A program made the position numbers and the translations under genes. A model generated the notes under the pieces. The model was not told the origin of the DNA. It worked only from the letters and a program-made list of their open reading frames with translations, and ran no database searches. A stretch of DNA of 64,000 nucleotides from assembly GCA_037176885.1 (NCBI GenBank), contig JAWWNJ010000009.1:1-64000 (forward strand), read 5' to 3'. This document shows, in pieces, positions 42,875 through 55,319 of the stretch. Positions within the stretch are counted from its first letter, which is position 1, and every line of letters begins with the position of its first letter. Source of the DNA: Favolaschia claudopus. Its lineage: Eukaryota; Basidiomycota; Agaricomycetes; Agaricales; Mycenaceae.

Positions 42875-44155
42875 ATGCCCCATGTCGATCTTGAGACCTC
42901 AGAAACATTCTTCTACACCATCGCCACACCGTCCCAGCCCTCCGCTTCGCAAATCATCCAAGCCCTACCCACTCTCGTCTTGATACATCCAGCCTACACA
43001 GGCTCAGCTATCTTTCATTGTCAGCCGCCTACTACTCCTTCGACCTCTGCATACATAACCAACTTACTTGATTCCAGCCATATATGCCAACCGCCACTTG
43101 AGAAGATTCAATCTCGTTTCAATGGATTTACGCGGCCACGGATGGACCTCAGCAACGGTGGACGATTCGTATAGCAGTGAAACCGTAGCGGATGACGTGC
43201 TGAGACTCATGGTGCGTTAATCTTCGTGGCGTTTGCTTGCGACTGACTCTCGACATCGTTTAGGACCGCCTCAAAATCTTCAATTTCCATGTCGCGGGCA
43301 TCTCCACGGGCGGCTCCATAGCGTTGCAATTGGCCATCGCAGTCCCAGAAAGAATCTTGTCCGTCTTCATGATGTCGGCAGCTCCACAACATGAAGTAAG
43401 TATGACACCCTACATTCTCTTCTAAAAGAGCCCGAATACATACAACCATCACAGCCCGCAGAAAGCATGCAAGGCCGACATGAGATAGCTCGCTACTGGG
43501 TGCAAGCTCACCAGCCCAATGCAAACGCGGCCGATAAAGTCGCTGCTGAGGATGCCATATATGGGTCATTGCAACTAGCATACAGCAACATGGAAACACC
43601 GTTGATCAGAGCGTCCGTACATTTCATTTGGGCATAGTTACTCCCCGCTAACCGACCAGCAGTATCCGAGACTACTCAATCGAAAAGGCCGAACACAATT
43701 GGACCAGAGACAATCTGCATTACATCGAGCTTTTGACGATTCAATTCCATCTAAATCAACCGATCTACACTTTTGAGATGCTTCGACGGATCCGCTGCCC
43801 GATGCTGCTCGTACACTGCAGCGAGGACTTCGTGTACCCGAGAATTCATGCAGAGGAGCTCCTCAACCTTCTTCGTACGGCGAATGTCGATGTGAAGCTA
43901 GAGACTATTGAAGGGGCGCCGCATTGGGGGAACGTAACGCACCCGGATGAGTGAGTACATACCTACTAGTATTCGCCATTCGTTTCTTCGAATTGACTGA
44001 ATTGGATACATAGAACAAACACGCTATTGTACAATTTCGTCACGGACCACTGCAATGCCTCAGATCTTCCTCTCCCACCCGACGTCGTCGAGTCTCCATT
44101 CTCCGAAGAGCTGGCGCGACACGGTTTCCAAGACGGCGACGTCGAGTCGGATTAG
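42875..44155 (+). CDS. Alpha/beta-hydrolase fold protein
   Basis: Start chosen at MPHVDLETSETFFY. Exons join cleanly: after GSAIFH an intron (GTCAGC ... GATTCCAG) leads to YANRHLRRFNLVSMDLRGHG, the usual strand-loop with D-x-RGHG. Then DDVLRLM joins across an intron at about 43213-43263 to DRLKIFNFHVAGISTGGSIA, whose G-I-S-T-G-G is the nucleophile elbow (catalytic Ser). Later exons give CPMLLVHCSEDFVYP (acid residue Asp) and EGAPHWGNVTHP (catalytic His), and the end FQDGDVESD at 44155. Length is about 320 residues, usual for esterase/epoxide-hydrolase type proteins. There is no signal peptide, so it is probably cytosolic. The exact substrate cannot be told. Confidence 0.78.
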
Positions 44156-44321
44156 AAGTCACGCAGTAGAATTCTTTTATACACTTTTACGGTGCGGGGA
44201 GGCTAGAAGACGCTGTTATAGATATTCGTTTGTATTTCTAGTTCGTTTGTACAGTATGTAACGCAATCGTAATTGGTCCAACTCAATATCTGTCCAGTAT
44301 TATTCTTCATCGTGAGGCTCG

Positions 44322-45217
44322 TCAAAACTGCGGCGAACTCGAACCCATCTCCGTCCCCTGTATTTTCTCGTGGTCCGCGAGATTTGCCTGCGCTTCGTAA
44401 ACGGTTATCGGCGCGCTCATCTTCCGCTGATGGACGTGTTACCGCGATACTTGTTAGCAAGAAGACAGGAAGTTACCTCCGTCCAGGTCCCCAGAAATCC
44501 AAGGTAGTATATCTGAGTCGTATCGGCGCCCTGGGATTGAGGGAAGAACATCGAAATCGACGAGACGTTCGAGAATTTCGCGGTCCTGTAATCCTTTCAC
44601 CAGGACAAAACAGCCCAAGGAAGGGTGCAAAATACCTCAGAGCATATTCACCCACTTCCCGCCCTTGCGCGACGATGAATTCCTGCGTCGACGCTTTGTC
44701 TGCGATATCTTGAAAGTCTAAGCTTTCCTCGTTAGAGAACTAGGGTGAAGCGCGTCAGACAAGCCGCGCGCGCGGTCTGCGAGACCATACTAACCAAAAC
44801 CACTTTGAGTGGCGTCTGATCGGCGGGGCCAGCTTTCAAAAGAAGAGAACGTAGTTTCACAGAGCCAGTAAACGGAACGCGTATAATCCTGAATCAGCCA
44901 AACGCTCAAGCCTGTTCATCAAGCAAGATTGAATATCTAACATTTGGTCGTCTGCGTCGGACTCGATCGACTGAGAGATACAGCATATGAATTGAACAGT
45001 CTGAGAGAGCACTCAAGGGCTTAGAAACCTTTTCTTCGTCTAGACGTTGGTGCCACGGCTTGATCACTGTGGATCCACGTCCCGTAGCATTCAAGGCCAC
45101 GACATTGTCAATGTCTATCTGAGAAAATAGATTGTCTTTGGGTCCTTCTGAATCACCGTGGTCGTGGTCGTGTTCGGTACTCTCGTGGCCACAGTGAGAA
45201 TCGTGTTGGTGCGGCAT
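44322..45217 (-). CDS. PITH-domain protein (PITHD1-like)
   Basis: Start MPHQHDSHCGHESTEHDHDH at 45217, a His/Asp-rich N terminus typical of PITHD1 homologues, followed by LFSQIDIDNVVALNATGRGS and KPWHQRLDEEK. Later exons give FTGSVKLRSLLLKAGPADQT, FSNEESLDFQDIADKASTQE, QGADTTQIYYLGFLGTWTE and, after an intron (GTAACT ... CATCAG), SAPITVYEAQANLADHEKIQ, ending GTEMGSSSPQF at 44322. These are the ordered blocks of the PITH (proteasome-interacting thioredoxin C-terminal) domain, a jelly-roll beta sandwich. The thioredoxin half is absent, as in PITHD1. It probably acts in the cytosol near the proteasome; the family role is only partly known. Confidence 0.85.
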
Positions 45218-46037
45218 GCGGATTATTAGACAAGAAACGGTGGTGAGATGGTGGTAGTGAATGAAGAAGATCGAGGTGGCTGTGTCCTCTGGGATTCTTT
45301 TCTTCGACGCAACTTCGACGCTCTTTGTGGTTCATAATCTTGCAGTTGCCCCCAGCGTTCTCAATGAGTCAAACTGCACCATGTACCGCGTCACCTCCAC
45401 TGGGATGTGCAGGGAGAATTTACTTGACAACTGTCGCGACCTTGGAATACGCTTTTTCGACCTGTTTCAATCTGGACCACCAGTCTTGGACTATGTCATT
45501 GAGGATCGCCAGAATCACATAAAAAAGGCTAGTCTCGGTCGGCCGGCGCCAGTCGGAGCTTGTAATGTCGAGATATTGCAACCGATTGTTGGACAAATCG
45601 CCGACATCAACAGTGGTCGTTCGACGACCGTTGTCTACCGTTGTCTGCGGCAGCCAGAATCAACGTCGAGCCAAGCTTTTGAGCCATTTTCCCGTGAACT
45701 AATCCCCTCATTCTTCGTTCAGAAAAATGGGGATCACCTCTGGATGCTATTCAGAATTCAGCGGAGTGGTAAGCATCGCTGGCGCTCATATTCGTTGTTC
45801 GTGAATCGTGGGGGAGACAGCGGTTGCGCGTGATTGACAAGTGCCTGACTTCCCCGCAATTTCAAATTGCAAATTACGGGGCGATGTGAAGACAGATGCA
45901 TATAAAACAGTTGGGCGGACATGTTCTAGATCCCCTTCTCGTTTCTCTCCCTCACCATAACTTGACTTTCTGAATTTTGGCCAACAAGGCGTGGCCGGCC
46001 ACCCGCCGCCAGCCTTCAGACATCGCGCGCTGGCGGG
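45218..46037. other. Intergenic region
   Basis: Divergent promoters of the PITH gene (minus) and the membrane-protein gene (plus). Open frames at 45261-45833 have no recognisable features. A TATA-like CATATAAAAC at about 45898 lies 140 bp before the next ATG. Confidence 0.45.
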
Positions 46038-47770
46038 ATGACGACTCCGAGCATACCAAGCGTAAATGACGACATTGCTGAAAAGTGCGGGCCGCTCAAC
46101 GCATTTTTTCCCGTGCAAATGCTGACCTGCAAGTGGAACCTTTCAGCCTGCGGACGAATGTGGGTGGCGTCCTCGCATCTTATACTGTTTTCTGAAGGCT
46201 TGTAACAGTGTGTTGGCTTCGCGGCCTTCACTATTTTGATCTGGGACCACATCGACACTTTTACCACCGAAGTATGGAATTGCATGGCGATGATGTGCCT
46301 GCTAACTGAGTCGGATAGGTCGAGTACATTTGGAAGAGGAAGAAGGGACTTCGTATGCTGTGTTCCTTCAGCTCGACTATTCAATTCCCTGACATGGTTG
46401 TTAGTCGTATATCTGTTCCTCCTCAACCGTTACCTGACGCCGTTGGGATTCATCGTCAACCTCTTCGGTACCTGCATATTTCGATCATAAGTGAATCCGA
46501 CTGAATGTCTCCCTCAGCCTACCTAGCGCCTGTGTGGACCGATGAGGTACGAGCCTACCGTTACGTCGTAGTCCCTACTCAATATGCCGCTAGCGGTAAG
46601 ACATTTGGTCTGGCATTGCTCTTGTTGGGAACCATCCTTCGTTGCAGATGCCGAGACTTCATTCGATTCGAAGGTGCAATGACCCTGATCGGAATTCATG
46701 TTGTGGGTATCATGATGCTTTTACGGTAACGTTCTTCGTCAATAATACAAGCCGCGACTCATGAATACTACAGCATTCACGCTATATATTCAGCAAATCG
46801 GCCTATCGTTGGTTTTGTCGCTTTTTTATTGTTGGTCTCGTTCTCCATCAATGCGTGGCTACTCTCGCGGGGCGAACGTATGTCAGATCTGTGCATCGTC
46901 ATTGGCGATTCTCTGAGTTCGTGCCATAGACGTTATACACAACCCCCAGTCAAAAGTCATAGGTATCTCAACTCGATCGCACGAGTATACTTCTTTCTCA
47001 TCCAATACAGCATGCACCATGATCTTTCCTCCGGAAATGTGTGTCTTGTTTACCGCAGCCTCCTCTACATTTTTAACGGTCTATTCAGAAGCGCCATTGC
47101 CTCTTCTTCCGCCTGGCTCCCCCTTCTCTACGATTCCGTCGTCTTCTTTCTGACTCTCAAGAAAACGATACCTTTGGTGCGGAATAGCAGCGCGACCTAT
47201 ATGGTGAAACGGATCCTCGAAGATGGTCTCATCTATTACGCGTCAGTCGCCTAATCTTTCCGACTTGGACGGCCTCGTTACAACTGCATTAACAGAGCAA
47301 TATTCTGCGTGACCCTCGTCCTGACTCTCATGATCATATTTGCGCCTCCAGGTTCGTGCCCTGTGGCGAACTCATATATGCTACCTCATCTGCTCACCCT
47401 CAGGACTGAAAAATATTGCCGCTCAGTATGTTCACTAACCATCATTACATTGCTTTCTCTCTGACATTTTCCACGTAGACTGGAGCTCTTGTGAGTAGTT
47501 CGCTAACGATCGCCGCTGACTTGACTCCATTTTCGTTGCAGAATCACGGTAGGATCTATCATTGATTATATCCGTATGCTCGCTCAAGTAGAGCAAATCT
47601 AGGTCACGATGATGTCCCGGATCACCCTCAACCTCAAAAAATGCGCTGACAAGAGGCTCCAGAGCACTGTCTTGCGAGATCCGGGGACCCTCGTCTTCCA
47701 GACAGTGCTCCCGACAAACACGACTCATACCTTTAGTGGCAGCGGGGCTCGGACTATTGGTGATTGGTGA
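46038..47770 (+). CDS. DUF6533-type seven-helix membrane protein
   Basis: Multi-exon gene, start MTTPSIPSVNDDIAEKCG. Splicing restores the family hallmarks: GFAAFTILIWDHIDTFTTEV, then VEYIWKRKKGL joined to LVYLFLLNRYLTPLGFIV by an intron inside 46355-46407, matching the D-H-x-x-T-x-x-x-E-V ... W-K ... L-F-L-x-N-R-Y pattern of agaricomycete DUF6533 proteins. Further exons give GIHVVGIMMLLR-IHAIYSANRP, WLPLLYDSVVFFLTL and ILEDGLIYY, and the C-terminal tail ends TFSGSGARTIGDW at 47770. Several hydrophobic stretches of about 20 residues support an integral membrane protein. This family is strongly expanded in mushroom-forming fungi; the ligand and function are not known. Confidence 0.78.
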
Positions 47771-48195
47771 TTTCTGTTGTACTTATTCTATGTTGTACAG
47801 TTAATGTACTATATACCTATTAAAGCCTTGTGTACGACGCGGGTGTGGATGTAGGGGTACGTCCTGTGGGACGATGAGACGTCAACATCGAAGACACCGC
47901 TCGCGTCGATTGTCGAACGCGACTTCAAGAGAACGCGAGTTGTCACAGGCCTGTGACTGTGACGACGCTTTTCAGCCTTAACTCCAACTTAACTCTCAAC
48001 CAGTCAAGCAGTGAACTCTGCCACTAGTGAATCTTTCAAAGCCTCGACTGTGCATGAGAACCTTCGATCTATGACACCCAACGCCCCGCAGAAATTCCGC
48101 TGTCCGGCGGTCCGCCTCGAGCCTTCCAAGGTCACGCTGGTCATTCGCGAGCACATAAGTAGCCAACCCAAAATACTTATATCCTCACTCTCTGC
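47771..48195. other. Intergenic region upstream of the pectinesterase
   Basis: Promoter region of the downstream gene. A direct TATA box is not obvious. No other feature is seen. Confidence 0.4.
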
Positions 48196-49860
48196 ATGCA
48201 TCATCCTCTGCTTTCTGTCTTGATTTTCGCCACCTTGGGGCACTGGCACTTTACACTCGCCCTTTCCCCTGAATTTAATTCATGTCAGATTCAAAAGCCA
48301 TCACATATGTCTCCGCTCTCAGGATGCCCACCTGGAACTATATTTGTCTCTGCGAATACTAGCGATTCTCAAGCAGATTTTACCAGCATTCAAGCCGCCA
48401 TAGCGTCTCTGTAATTTTTTTCTTCTCGTTTTACCCGAACACATGTTGTGGCTCACTTTGAGTGCAGTCCCCCAACGGACGCTGCTACCATCCTCATTGC
48501 GGAAGGAGTCTACCACGAAACACTGAACGTCACTCGTACCGCGCCCCTCACCCTGCTGGTCTTATTTCTCGTACCTGACCTGTTCCCTCAAATTCACTAA
48601 TTCGCAGGGTCAACTCCCTGCGACCGCCATGGCTCTAGCCGGGAAACCCTTCGCAAACGCTTCCTCCCCAAATATGAATCTAGTTCAGATTTTCCAAACC
48701 AATTTCGTGATGAGCGGCCAAGACGATGCCACCTCCGCCGTCCTCACCGTTGCGCCGAACCTCGCTGGTGCACTCATCGGAGCCGGCCCCACAGGCGCCC
48801 CCCTCCAGCCCGAATTTGGCAACGTCGACTTCAAGGCGTATAATCTCGATTTCCAGAACCGCGCTGTATGTGCTTGACTTCTTTTTTTCTGTTCGTGGGT
48901 CGAAAGGAAATCTCTGACCCCTCGAATGTAGGCTAATTTCTCCATATCCCAAGCCCTGGTCACGGATATCTCTTACGCTAATGCCTCATTCTATGGGTGC
49001 TCCTTCGCGTCCTTCCAGGATACATGGTACACGGGACGCAATGCAAGCACCTATGTCGTCGACAGCGTGATTTTCGGGCAAACAGATTGTACGTTTAGAT
49101 CGCCTCCCTGGGTACCGATTCCTCCCCCCTACTCACATCGATCCCGCAAGATCTGTTCGGCTTCGGCACCGCGTACGTATGTCTCAATCTTGATCCTTGT
49201 TGTCATTAATATTCAACGTTCATGTAGCTGGTTTCAAAATGTGATCCTCGCCAACCGAGCTTGCGGCGGGGGCATAGTCGCTTGGAAAGGAACTAACCTG
49301 ACTGATGCGCCGGGTAATCACTATGGTGCATATATATCTAACTCGCAGATTATACGCGTACGTTGTTCATCCACGGAAAATAATTCCTCATCCAACCCGT
49401 TGGCTGCAGAGTCCCGATGCCAACGCCACTACGCAAACAAACGGACTGTGTTTCCTGGGTCGGCCATGGAACGACCTCGCTACTACCGTCTATCTCTCCA
49501 CATTCATGGACGCGAGCATACGTCCCGCGGGATGGGAACCCTTTGACAGCGCAAGGTAGGTCATTGCAATTTGCCCCAACGGCACAAACCTGAACATGTA
49601 TGCATTGCAACTTATAATTGATCCAGACCGGTAATCGCCAACACGACCTTCTACGCCGAGTTCAATTCCACAGGTTAGGCTCAAATTACCTGGACCCACG
49701 TTGATTTACAAATCCTGCCCTAGGTCCTGGCGGCAACATCAGCGCCCGAGTGCCCATAGAACACCTTCTGACCCAACCTCAAGTTGAGACGTTGGACTTG
49801 ACGATTGACGGGGTATTCCTGGAGCATCCTAAATGGATTGATTTTGGGTACTTGTTCTGA
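48196..49860 (+). CDS. Secreted pectinesterase (carbohydrate esterase family 8)
   Basis: Demethylates pectin in plant cell walls. Start MHHPLLSVLIFATLGHWHF with a hydrophobic signal peptide. Exons separated by short introns give ADFTSIQAAIASL, then TILIAEGVYHETLNV, SFASFQDTWYTG (the Q-D catalytic block), DSVIFGQTD joined over an intron to the LFGFGTAWF block (the second catalytic Asp region), and LCFLGRPWNDLATT (Leu-Gly-Arg-Pro-Trp substrate-binding block). The protein ends HPKWIDFGYLF at 49860. All family motifs are present and no lesion is evident, so it is probably functional. It lies near an MFS transporter and a secreted amidase, which fits life on plant matter, but joint control is not shown. 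Confidence 0.88.
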
Positions 49861-50142
49861 TACTCAAGTAATCAAACGAAGATGTTAAAACGGCTTTCCC
49901 ATGTCAGTGTCTGCGCAACTTCATGCCCCAAAATTTCTTGTCCTGTGACAACAGTGAGATCGTATGACATGCAACTCGACCGCTCCGACCTGCGTATGGA
50001 TCATTTGTTTCTCGATATGGCAACTACCTCAAGTTCGCCGTTTAAACAATGAATGGACGACATATGACAGAAAGAAGCAGGCCCAGGGCAGAGCTAATAA
50101 TGCGTGAGTAACGGGCTTTTCACTTGCACTTCTTCCATCACA

Positions 50143-52392
50143 ATGTTTGAAGAAAAGGCGCAGCAGGGAGAGGTCGATGCGCGTGCGTGAGGGGGACTCT
50201 GTGCTGTTTCACAAACTCAATATTCCTCGCTATACATACATAGAGACAGACCCTCATTCACCAGACCAACTTGGCAAAGAAGAAATCAAGCTTGACAGCC
50301 ATGGGCTCCCTCTCATCCCCCAGCCATCGACAGACCCCTCTGACCCCTTGAATTTTCCTCAATGGTTGAAGATAGTTATTTTGCTTCAGGTTAGCTTCAT
50401 GGTTGGCCTTGGTCCTCTGAATCAAGCGGTCATAAATCCAGGCAAGCACTCATTTCGTTACACCCAAACCGATTGTAGATTCATTTGGGTTCACCACAGC
50501 GTATGTTCCCCTCGCTGCTCACTTCCACAAGACAACGGTCGTGGCAAGGTCTCTTCTTCCACTATCGTATGATAAACGCCCAACTCAACTTCTGCCGTTG
50601 TTCTGCCAGCTATCAAACCACGATTGCCGTACGCTATGTCAATCATGATGCAGCCAGCCCTGACTGAGGAGAATAGATTGCGTTTGTTGGCGTTGGCTCG
50701 TTTCTCTGGGTACCGCTGGCAAACACATATGGGCGGCGCCCTGTCCTCCTCTTTACGACACTTCTTTCTGCGGCCTCTTGTCTCGGTTCTGGGAAAGCGG
50801 AAACTTGGGCCCAACTCATTGGCACTCGGGTAGATCCGTCTCTGCATCAGTCCGCGCTTCATGGAATACTCACTCAGAAATAAACAGATACTGAATGGCA
50901 TCGGAACCAGCTCATTCTTCACATTGGGAGCTGGCGTAGTTGCCGATTGCTTCTTTCTGCATGAAAGAGGTCGCGCAATGGGCATTTTCACTGTTTTCTT
51001 GACCAATTCCGCACATGTTGCACCGATCCCGGGTGGGTTCCTCGCCCAGTATGTTAATTTCCGATGGTATGTGCGCTCTTCTTTCTCTGAACTCAAACCT
51101 ATACATGATTCTCCAGGTGTTACTACCTCGTACGCCTCAATTTGAAACATAAAGAGCTTGTTGACACATTCGGCAGCCTGGCATTCTTGACTTGACGATG
51201 TTTTTCATCATGCTCTTCTGCCTTCCAGAGACGATCTATGTGCGAGGCTCTACGCCAGTTGTCACTCGTCGTCCAATTATTCGACGACTGAAGCTATGGG
51301 GTCTCAGCCCTGAGGAAAAACATCTCAAACTTTCGGACTTCGGGCGTCCATTTCAAATGTAGAATATCGAGCTTTCATACACACAGCAAGCCGGATTAAT
51401 CCACTGGCAGGTTCATATATCCTCCGGTACTCATCTCCGCTGCGTACTACTCCGTCACTTTTGTGCTGGGCTCTATTCTCCCCGCCGTTACTTCTGCAAC
51501 TCTCTTCCGACTTGTTCATAATTTCACCACCTCCCAAACCGGGTTGGCGCTTGGATTGGCACTTTGATTGGGTCTACTTTAGGCGAACTGCTGGGCGGTA
51601 TTGTCGTTGACCGCACGATGTTTCGCAGTCGCAAGGTCAAGGGAGGCGAGGTTGTTCCGGAGGTCAGATTACAAGCTATCTGGGCCGGTGCCATTCTTCA
51701 ACCTGTGAGAGAGTTTTAGTTGAGTTTTCACCCTTCCCTGCGCTCACACCAAATTATTACATAGATCGGCCTCCTAATCTGGGGCTTCTGCTGGCAGTAC
51801 CGAAGTCAGCCAAGTTGCGAGATCCTTTCTTAACTTCTAATCGTGATTTTAGCCCCGTGGATTGGCCCGACCATGGGCTTCGCTATCATGTGTTTCGCCA
51901 TCCAGTGAGCTTGCTCTCGAACTGTTATATGGGGCGGATCTTGATGCAGCTCCTCCATTAGAATCATTAGCAGTGCGTCAACTTGGAATTGCATCTCAAC
52001 TAGAATCTCAGATGCCCATTAACATTAGCTGTTCTCTACTCCTACACCGCCGATTGTACGCACACCCTACGGTGAAGACTGCATCAACTTATGACTCTTT
52101 ACTTGGCAGGTTACAAGCCTCAAACGCCTGAAATCGCACAAGTATTAAACTTCACTCGTCAGACGGTTGGAATGACTGTCGGCTTCTGGGCCATGTTCGT
52201 GCCATCACCGTTCCACAAAGTTTGCCACTCATCCATTGCAGTCCAATGGGTGTAAAAATCGGCTACCAATACATGAGTATCACCCTAGCACTCATCAGTC
52301 TCGTCACATTCCTTCCAGTCCTTTATCTGATGCGCCACGGCAAAAACGTACGCGCCAAAATGGGGCTTCCCAGTTTCAATCAAGGGCTTTGA
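50143..52392 (+). CDS. Major facilitator superfamily transporter
   Basis: Start MFEEKAQQGEVDA, then an intron (GTGCGT ... ATACATAG) to QTDPHSPDQLGKEE and the family signature DPSDPLNFPQWLKIVILLQ. Splicing joins TTAYVPLAAHFHKTTVVA to SYQTTIAIAFVGVGSFLWVP and ANTYGRRPVLLF (the loop 2-3 G-R-R-P motif), then LNGIGTSSFFTLGAGVVADC with HERGRAMG, PIPGGFLAQYVNFRW, FCLPETIYVR, GELLGGIVVDRT and GLLIWGFCWQYRS, and the end VGMTVGFWAIPMGVKIGYQY ... GLPSFNQGL at 52392. About 12 hydrophobic segments are expected. It resembles the fungal drug:H+ antiporter (DHA1-like) group, so export or uptake of small organic molecules at the plasma membrane is likely; the substrate is unknown. Confidence 0.85.
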
Positions 52393-52540
52393 GTTGGAGT
52401 ATATGTACGCTACATATGAGTTCAAACCCAAGCAGTCACAACTGTACATCCGAAGTGTAATTGTATTAGCAGGTACGGTACATGAATACCAATTAGGAGA
52501 TGAGATTACCACGGTCCATGCAGAGAGGTCTCGATGTCAT

Positions 52541-54865
52541 CTACAATTTCCCGCATTCCTTGCCAACAACATCCACGAGCTGCGTTTTCGGCGTCGCCTT
52601 CTCATACGCCCTACGCTTCAGTCTCGTCTGTGTCGCCTGCTCGTACGCATACGCATACGATAGAAGCTTGCTCTCGCTGAACGCCTTCCCCACGAACAAG
52701 AGCCCGAAAGGCATCCCAGGAGCGGTATCGATTGGGACGTCTTTCCCATTGACCACGGGCTCAGTGTCGTCCGGCTGAAACCCGAGAGGGACGGTCACTG
52801 CGAGCAATTAGTGAGCAGTTTCACCAGATAGTCATGCACATGCACGTACCTATCGGATAGCCGCCTGCACACCCGCGTAAACGATATGGTCAGTAGAAGT
52901 GAAAGATCGAGAGAGAACGCACAATAGCCGGCCAGTGTGAGCATGAAGATAGTCTCAGGTAGAACCAAGGCATCGAGATTATACTGCTCAAGGACGGCAT
53001 CGATGCCTCTCAGCCCACCGAGCTCCCGGTTCACCTTCACCGCATTGAAATACGCGTCGTTCCTCTCCATCGACGCTGCGAGATTGAAGAACAGATTCCA
53101 GTTTGTATAAGCATCGAGGGCCGGTTGCTCGAGGTCCGGGTGCGCGTTATTGAAGGCAGCAATGTCCGCCACGGAGTGTACATCCGTTGGGATCTTCTTG
53201 AGAGACGCAAGGTATTTTTGCATACCGAACTTGAGATCCGTTTCAACGACGAGCTATAATGCATTGGTTGGTGTCAATCGAATGGATGCGCTGTGTTTTA
53301 TGAACGAATGAACGGAGGACTAACCCCGAAGGCCTCGTTGGTCAGAATTTCCTCCGCAACGGGTATATCGGCAGGGTCGGTAATAATGGCACCGAGGCCC
53401 TGAATGACTTTCAACGCATCCGCGAGAGCGGGTGTGCCGGGAACGTCTAGCAAAGAAATCAAGCAGACATGGGAGAAGGATAACATATCGACGTACGAGT
53501 ATAGGTCTCATTAAGAAAGATGCCACGCGGGACACCGATTCGAGCGCCTTTGAGGGCGTCTTTATTAAGGGCAGCGAGATAGTCCGGCACTTTAGCGGGC
53601 TGCGCGTCAGTATAGTTGTCGGCAGAGTCTTTCCCGGCAATCGCTGAGGTCGATCGTCAGCTCTACGATACTTGTTGACAGTTGCAGTAGGTTTACCGGA
53701 AAGAACAATAGCGGCATCCATGACAGAACGTGCCAGAGGTCCTGCAAGCGGTCAGCCACATGTTCTACACAACAGAGGGGCATGTATGCACATACCAACA
53801 GTATCCTGATGCTCGCTAACGGGGACAACTGCGCGGAAGGTCGTAATCAGCTCGAAAACCAGACACAACCGAAAACAAACCTCCTTTGCGCGAAGTGAGC
53901 CCCACTGTGGGTTTGACGCCGACGACATTATTCCGGCTCGCGGGGCAAATGATGCTCCCGGTAGTCTCCGTTCCTGTTCCACAAAAATCAGGGCCGACTT
54001 GTCCGTATCTTCGTGGGAGGAAAAGCAACCTAAGGTTGCCGCCGCGAGGCCGATGGCACTCGACACCCCAGAACCGCTGCTTGAGCCGCAAGCATTCCCC
54101 TTTACTGCTTTTGAGAGAAAAGAGCAGACGAGTTAAACGAAGACGCACTCCGGGATAATACGGATTCGTGGTTTGTCCACCTCGGCCCGACCACCCATCA
54201 GGCGCGACTGAACCAAACGCCGCCCATTCCGACTACGGATAGAAATGAACAAAGTTATTTCGGAAGCATTTTCAGGATGTAATACCAAGTTAGCTTTCCC
54301 AAGGATGATTGCCCCGGCCTGGAGGACACTCAAAATCAGCGTACACAGATTGAACGAGCACACTCACCCTTCGCAATTTCTCTATTATCGTCGCGTCCCC
54401 TGGAACAACGCTGTTAAGAAGTGCATACGATCCAGCAGTCGTGTTCATTCCATCTTGTATGCGCGTCCCGATGTTGTCTTTGACCAGAATCGGTATCCCG
54501 TGGAGAGGGCCAATCTTTTTACCCAGCTTGCGCTCAGCATCCAAACGTGCTGCCTGCTTGAGCGCGGTTTGACTGGTTTCGATCACAGCATGCAGTACGG
54601 GGTTGACTTCGTTGATTCGGGCCAAGTATGCCTATATACGCGCTTTAGAGGGACATGGACGCGGCTTCGCACTTGATTCAAGGAGGGCTCGTCGTACATT
54701 GACCAGATCCACGCTCGTGAAGTGCCCAGCGTCGAGGCCGGCTTGGAGGTCGGTGATTGAGGCCTCATATAAATCCGGGTACGTTGGGGCATTTGGTTCT
54801 GAGGTAGAGAACGAAAGGACTGGTTGCAGGGCGACCAAGAAAGGTAATAGAGAACGAAAAAGCAT
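52541..54865 (-). CDS. Secreted amidase (amidase-signature family)
   Basis: Start chosen at the ATG at 54865, MLFRSLLPFLVALQPVLSF, a clear signal peptide; an in-frame ATG at 54931 is less likely. Exons give SITDLQAGLDAGHFTSVDLV, INEVNPVLHAVIETS, LHGIPILVKDNIGT (catalytic Lys), KAGAIILGKANL, then across an intron the CGSSSGSGVSSAIGLAAATL block (Ser-Ser of the Ser-cisSer-Lys triad), TETTGSIICPASRNNVVGVK, and the C-terminal PLGFQPDDTEPV ... PFGLLFVGKAFSESKLL ending at 52541. The triad is complete. It hydrolyses amide bonds of small substrates; which ones cannot be read from sequence. It is convergent with the MFS gene. Confidence 0.87.
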
Positions 54866-55319
54866 GGTGGGTAAGCGAGAGGAACTTGAAGACGCGTAAC
54901 CTGCGCGTAACCGTGCTTCAACCTCGTCCATTTTGTATTTTTCAGCGGGCCACCATCAATGATTTGCGGGGTACCAGCATGGGTTCCGTGCACGAGTTCA
55001 GGAACCAGAATTGCATATTCCGTTCGGGAATATATGACCATCCTTAGCCGTCGTTGTGGCTGAAGATGAACAGCACGCTGACGTGATTGGTTTTTGAAAC
55101 CCACTCATCTTGTGATTCACCATCTTCACTCATCTCCTTCCAAAATTGAACAGCACAGAAGTCAAGAAGGTCTTGCATTCGAACGCTTCGAGCCGCGTCA
55201 ATCTAATCTCGACCCTCCCAAACGGCTGAAGTTTGGGTACGAGTTGATTCCAGTCAAGAGTGGTTGAACACCACATCTTCTTCAATATATTCCATCCATT
55301 CACCGACCATTTGCCAACC
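54866..55319. other. Divergent promoter region, amidase / F-box gene
   Basis: About 450 bp between two divergent starts. An in-frame ATG for the F-box gene at 55260 would shorten it. No clear TATA box. Confidence 0.4.

Noticed and set aside
45261..45833. 190-residue plus frame as a gene
   Set aside because: No domain, no good splice context, and it overlaps the divergent promoter region of the PITH gene.
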